Below are positions 20,060 through 22,025 of a stretch of DNA of 22,025 nucleotides, piece after piece. The notes beneath the pieces are model-generated. The model made no database searches and was not told the origin of the DNA. It saw only the letters and a list, made by a program, of their open reading frames with translations. Positions within the stretch are counted from its first letter, which is position 1. Every line of letters begins with the position of its first letter. The stretch is taken from IMG/VR virus record IMGVR_UViG_3300037151_000035, positions 1 to 22,025 of that record; one strand, given 5' to 3'. Origin of the DNA: a virus. The translations under genes and the position numbers were made by a program.

Positions 20060-21257
20060 CCAGCGTGGCCGTGAACGCCGCGTCCCCGACCGGCTCAGCG
20101 AGCCCCGACAGCTTGAAGGAAGCTTTCAGGTAGGCATCATCCTGACCGGCCTCGCCGTCCCACCATCCGCTGCGCGGCATCGTCAGCGACAGGGAGCATC
20201 CCCCGGCGAGCACGGGCTGGGTCAGCACGTGGACCGCGGGCTCCTGGCTGGCTTCGGTGAACACGTCCATGTCGGACTGGTCCTCGAAGATCGCCGTGTA
20301 CGCGCCGTCCGCCGTGAGCGCGCCGGGCCAGATGCCGAGCGGCGCCTGCGACCCGTTGACGCAGGGCACGACGCCGAGCTTCCGCGAGAGCATCAGGTCC
20401 ATCGCCAGCCCCCGCGTGGACGGCAGCGCCACGGTGATGCCGGACGGGTCCGACAGCGGCCGGACGGCAGGCCCCGCCACCCCGTCCGCGAGCACGCCGC
20501 TCCCCTGCGTGATGCCCCACTGCCAGCCCTGCATGGGCTGCGCGGGCGTGGCGTCGTAGGCGAACGTCTCCTGCGTGGCTGGCGGCATGCCGGAGGCGGT
20601 GGCCTTGAGGCCGACGTAGCCCTCCTTGCTGATGCTGACCAGCAGCGAGCCGAAGACGCAGCCGGGCCAGCCGAGCGGGCCGGTGCCGTCGTCCATCGTC
20701 AGGCTGTAGCGCGGCCAGGAGAACGTCGGGCCGGCCTGCGACTGGGCGAATACGTGGGTGCTCCGGGACGCCGCGGCCTCGCCGGCGTCGTGAGCGAACC
20801 GCAGCGGCGTGGCCAGCGGAACGCTGTACGGACCTGGGCCGGTCGCTGCGCCTGCCTGCGCGTACTCCAGCGTGTCACCAGCGCCGATCATCAGCACGGC
20901 CCCCGCGGCAGGCTCCTCGCCGAGGGAGAGGGACTGCGCGCCCCCGGCCGCTGCGGACCGCAGCTGGGTGGTGACGCCGGGGGTGCAGGTGTCCGGGCCG
21001 ATGAGCGCCCGCAGGTACCAGCCAGCCAGGTCCGGGTAGCCGTCCGAGGGGATCGTCCACTCCGACCACGCCGGGCCCTGCTGGAGGTCCTGCTCGGTGC
21101 TGTCGGAGCCGCGGAGTGCCCGGTCGCGGAGAGGGGTGATGCGCTGGCGGTAGCGCGTGCCCCGGCCGTAGGTCACGGTGAACGCGGGAGGCTCGTAGAC
21201 GCCGGGGACCGTCTCGGCGGCGATGCCGAGCTTCGCCATGCGCGAGAGAACCGACAC
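20034..21257 (-). CDS. tail-tube-like protein, paralogue B (407 aa)
   Basis: This is a second tail-tube-type protein and the first gene of the minus-strand run. Blocks shared with paralogue A, in the same order, are LRGSDSTEQDLQQGPAWSEW, TPLRFAHDAGEA followed by STHVFAQ, then SISKEGYVGLKATASGMPPA, LSRKLGVVPCVNGSQAP with PGALT, and a C-terminal TLVNYWPASY. The start is GTG at 21257 with GCGGAGG upstream; an internal ATG (residue 7) is the alternative. It could form part of the tube, for example a distinct segment near the head or tip, or a tube-like adaptor. Which of A and B is the bulk subunit cannot be decided from sequence, but A lies next to the chaperones. Confidence 0.78.
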   Translation of the reverse strand: MSVLSRMAKLGIAAETVPGVYEPPAFTVTYGRGTRYRQRITPLRDRALRGSDSTEQDLQQGPAWSEWTIPSDGYPDLAGWYLRALIGPDTCTPGVTTQLRSAAAGGAQSLSLGEEPAAGAVLMIGAGDTLEYAQAGAATGPGPYSVPLATPLRFAHDAGEAAASRSTHVFAQSQAGPTFSWPRYSLTMDDGTGPLGWPGCVFGSLLVSISKEGYVGLKATASGMPPATQETFAYDATPAQPMQGWQWGITQGSGVLADGVAGPAVRPLSDPSGITVALPSTRGLAMDLMLSRKLGVVPCVNGSQAPLGIWPGALTADGAYTAIFEDQSDMDVFTEASQEPAVHVLTQPVLAGGCSLSLTMPRSGWWDGEAGQDDAYLKASFKLSGLAEPVGDAAFTATLVNYWPASY

Positions 21258-21279
21258 GGCGCCCTCCGCTGGCTACGCT
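21251..21279 (+). promoter_or_regulatory. promoter for a leaderless transcript (CCGACA-17-TACGCT)
   Basis: CCGACA (21251-21256) and TACGCT (21274-21279) are 17 bases apart. The expected transcription start is at or next to the ATG at 21286. Actinobacteria often use leaderless mRNAs with this geometry. The -35 overlaps the start codon of the divergent tail-tube gene B, so expression of the two directions may interfere. Confidence 0.45.
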
Positions 21280-21285
21280 GGGGTA

Positions 21286-21351
21286 ATGCGAGGTCACAGG
21301 CAGAATGCGCCAGCGCCCGAGTCCTGTCCGACTATGACGGTCATGTCATGA
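21286..21351 (+). CDS. 21-residue leaderless frame (possible leader peptide)
   Basis: ATG lies seven bases after the TACGCT -10 element. The frame reads MRGHRQNAPAPESCPTMTVM and then S and a TGA that overlaps the ATG of the next frame (ATGA). There is no ribosome binding site, as expected for leaderless translation. Its main role may be to couple translation to the membrane peptide downstream. Codon usage is not clearly coding. Confidence 0.3.
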   Translation: MRGHRQNAPAPESCPTMTVMS

Positions 21352-21458
21352 GCCGCGCCGGGCGGTGCGCGCGGCGGCGGATCCGCCGGGCCGGGTGCTG
21401 GCTCCTGCCGTTCCTGGCCGTACTGGCAGCTGCGGGGGTGCTGGCGCTGTGGCCGTGA
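21348..21458 (+). CDS. 36-residue single-span membrane peptide
   Basis: The frame starts MSRAGRCARRRIRRAG, strongly basic, followed by a single hydrophobic span CWLLPFLAVLAAAGVLALW and one final Pro. By the positive-inside rule the N-terminus should stay in the cytoplasm. It overlaps the preceding frame by ATGA and the following one by GTGA, a coupled three-frame run. It is too short to place in a family. Small membrane peptides of this type in phages can be holin-like or exclusion factors; this is inference. Confidence 0.45.
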   Translation: MSRAGRCARRRIRRAGCWLLPFLAVLAAAGVLALWP

Positions 21459-21616
21459 GCGATGAGGCCGACTACCTCAAGGTGCTCTACGACCTGAGCG
21501 CGCCCTGGGTCAGGCTGCGGCTCATCCGCGTGACGGACCCGGCCGTCAACCCGCGCCATCTCTGGTCGGAGGCTGAGGCAGCGGATTATCAGGCGCTGAT
21601 GGATCGGCTAGGCTGA
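21455..21616 (+). CDS. small acidic/helical protein, unknown function (53 aa)
   Basis: The product starts MSDEADYLKVLYDLSAPWVR and continues LRLIRVTDPAVNPRHLWSEA followed by ADYQALMDRLG. It looks like a compact three-helix protein. The GTG start overlaps the stop of the membrane peptide (GTGA). Codons are almost all G/C-ending in the first two thirds, so coding is well supported. It is co-transcribed with the membrane peptide and may be its partner. No family is recognised. Confidence 0.55.
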   Translation: MSDEADYLKVLYDLSAPWVRLRLIRVTDPAVNPRHLWSEAEAADYQALMDRLG

Positions 21617-21633
21617 CCCGCGAATAAGCGATG

Positions 21634-21663
21634 TTGACTATTGCTGCTTACTCCTGCTAGGGT
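21634..21663 (+). promoter_or_regulatory. sigma70-type promoter (TTGACT-18-TAGGGT)
   Basis: TTGACT at 21634-21639 and TAGGGT at 21658-21663 are separated by 18 bases, a good actinobacterial housekeeping-type promoter. It lies in a locally AT-richer patch in the 79-base gap before the gene at 21696. The transcript would have a leader of about 25 bases ending in AGGAGG. Confidence 0.65.
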
Positions 21664-21695
21664 TTCCTACATCCGAAACTCTACAGGAGGCCATC

Positions 21696-22025
21696 ATGAC
21701 CAGGGTCAACGTCTACGAGACTCTCCCCGAGGACGACTTCGGCTACGCGCCGCCGAAGCTCGCTGGCTGGTTCGACGTCGCCAAGGCTGAGCGCTGGACC
21801 GACGCAGACCACGACGGCAACGGCAGCGGCGGAACCGGGCGCGGGAAGGCCGTCATCCGCACCGCGCAGGGCAAGTGGGTGCTCCAGCACTGGAGCGCAT
21901 GGCAGCAGGACGAGGCCACCGGGTACGTCTACATCACCCCCGATGAGGCCCGCGAGTGGCTGCTGCGCAACCAGGAGGACCACGCCGCGGAAAAGTACTT
22001 CGGCGAGCTCGCGGAAGAAGAGGAC
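21696..22025 (+). CDS. actinobacterial small hypothetical protein (3' truncated by window edge)
   Basis: The frame runs 110 codons to the window end without a stop. It begins MTRVNVYETLPEDDFGYAPP, then GWFDVAKAERWTDADHDGNG, then the conserved-looking GKWVLQHWSAWQ and GYVYITPDEAREWLLRN, ending in an acidic stretch. The pattern of a short WVLxxWSxWQ strand followed by xxITPxEAxxWLLxN recalls a small family seen in actinobacterial genomes, plasmids and phages, with no known function. AGGAGG lies six bases before the ATG, behind its own promoter, so it is probably well expressed independently of the tail operon, for instance in the lysogenic or early state. Confidence 0.75.
   Translation, partial: MTRVNVYETLPEDDFGYAPPKLAGWFDVAKAERWTDADHDGNGSGGTGRGKAVIRTAQGKWVLQHWSAWQQDEATGYVYITPDEAREWLLRNQEDHAAEKYFGELAEEED

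Noticed and set aside
20001-21458. 485-codon plus-strand frame opposite tail tube B
   Set aside because: Arg-rich shadow for most of its length; only the last 36 codons (from 21348) look like a real small gene.
21681-21983. 100-codon minus-strand frame at the right end
   Set aside because: Antisense to a gene with its own promoter, AGGAGG site and recognisable sequence pattern.
1-22025. CRISPR array, tRNA, insertion sequence, integrase or attachment site
   Set aside because: No regular direct-repeat/spacer pattern, cloverleaf sequence, transposase-like protein or tyrosine/serine recombinase was seen on either strand.

Overview
The window is the tail-morphogenesis module of a long, non-contractile-tailed phage or prophage (siphovirus type) of a GC-rich actinobacterium. 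This rests on very high G/C at third codon positions, frequent GTG starts, GGAGG-type ribosome binding sites, and actinophage-style tail proteins. No integrase, attachment site, portal, capsid, terminase or lysin is visible, so free phage and prophage cannot be separated here. No sheath gene is seen.

The tail operon runs on the minus strand from about 21.26 kb down to 0.1 kb. In transcription order it holds: a tail-tube-like protein (407 aa); two small unknown proteins (123 and 126 aa); a second, paralogous tail-tube protein (418 aa); a tail assembly chaperone pair joined by a CCCAAAA -1 frameshift site; an HK97 gp10-like protein (162 aa); the tape measure (1406 aa, with six tandem 38-residue repeats); a Cys/His-rich protein (116 aa); a short tail protein (131 aa); a repeat-bearing tail protein (457 aa); a fibre (1032 aa); a beta-helix protein (383 aa); a minor tail/hub protein with a lectin-like insert (1028 aa); and a beta-helix fibre (775 aa). 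Most genes are nearly abutting or overlap, as in one transcription unit. No clear distal tail (Dit) protein is recognised.

Opposite this operon, small plus-strand reading frames sit in almost every larger gap and at both ends: a membrane-anchored C-terminus at the left edge; a superinfection-immunity-like membrane peptide (about 17.5 kb); two small genes (19.3 and 19.9 kb) that share an identical 11-base initiation block; a run of three tiny overlapping frames behind a leaderless-type promoter (21.25-21.62 kb); and a 110-codon truncated gene with its own promoter at the right edge. Their codon usage looks coding, and they are the least explained part of the window.

The tail fibre genes share N-terminal adaptor segments, small inserted domains and C-terminal receptor-binding-like domains, which points to module exchange. 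No interval over 300 bases lacks a gene.
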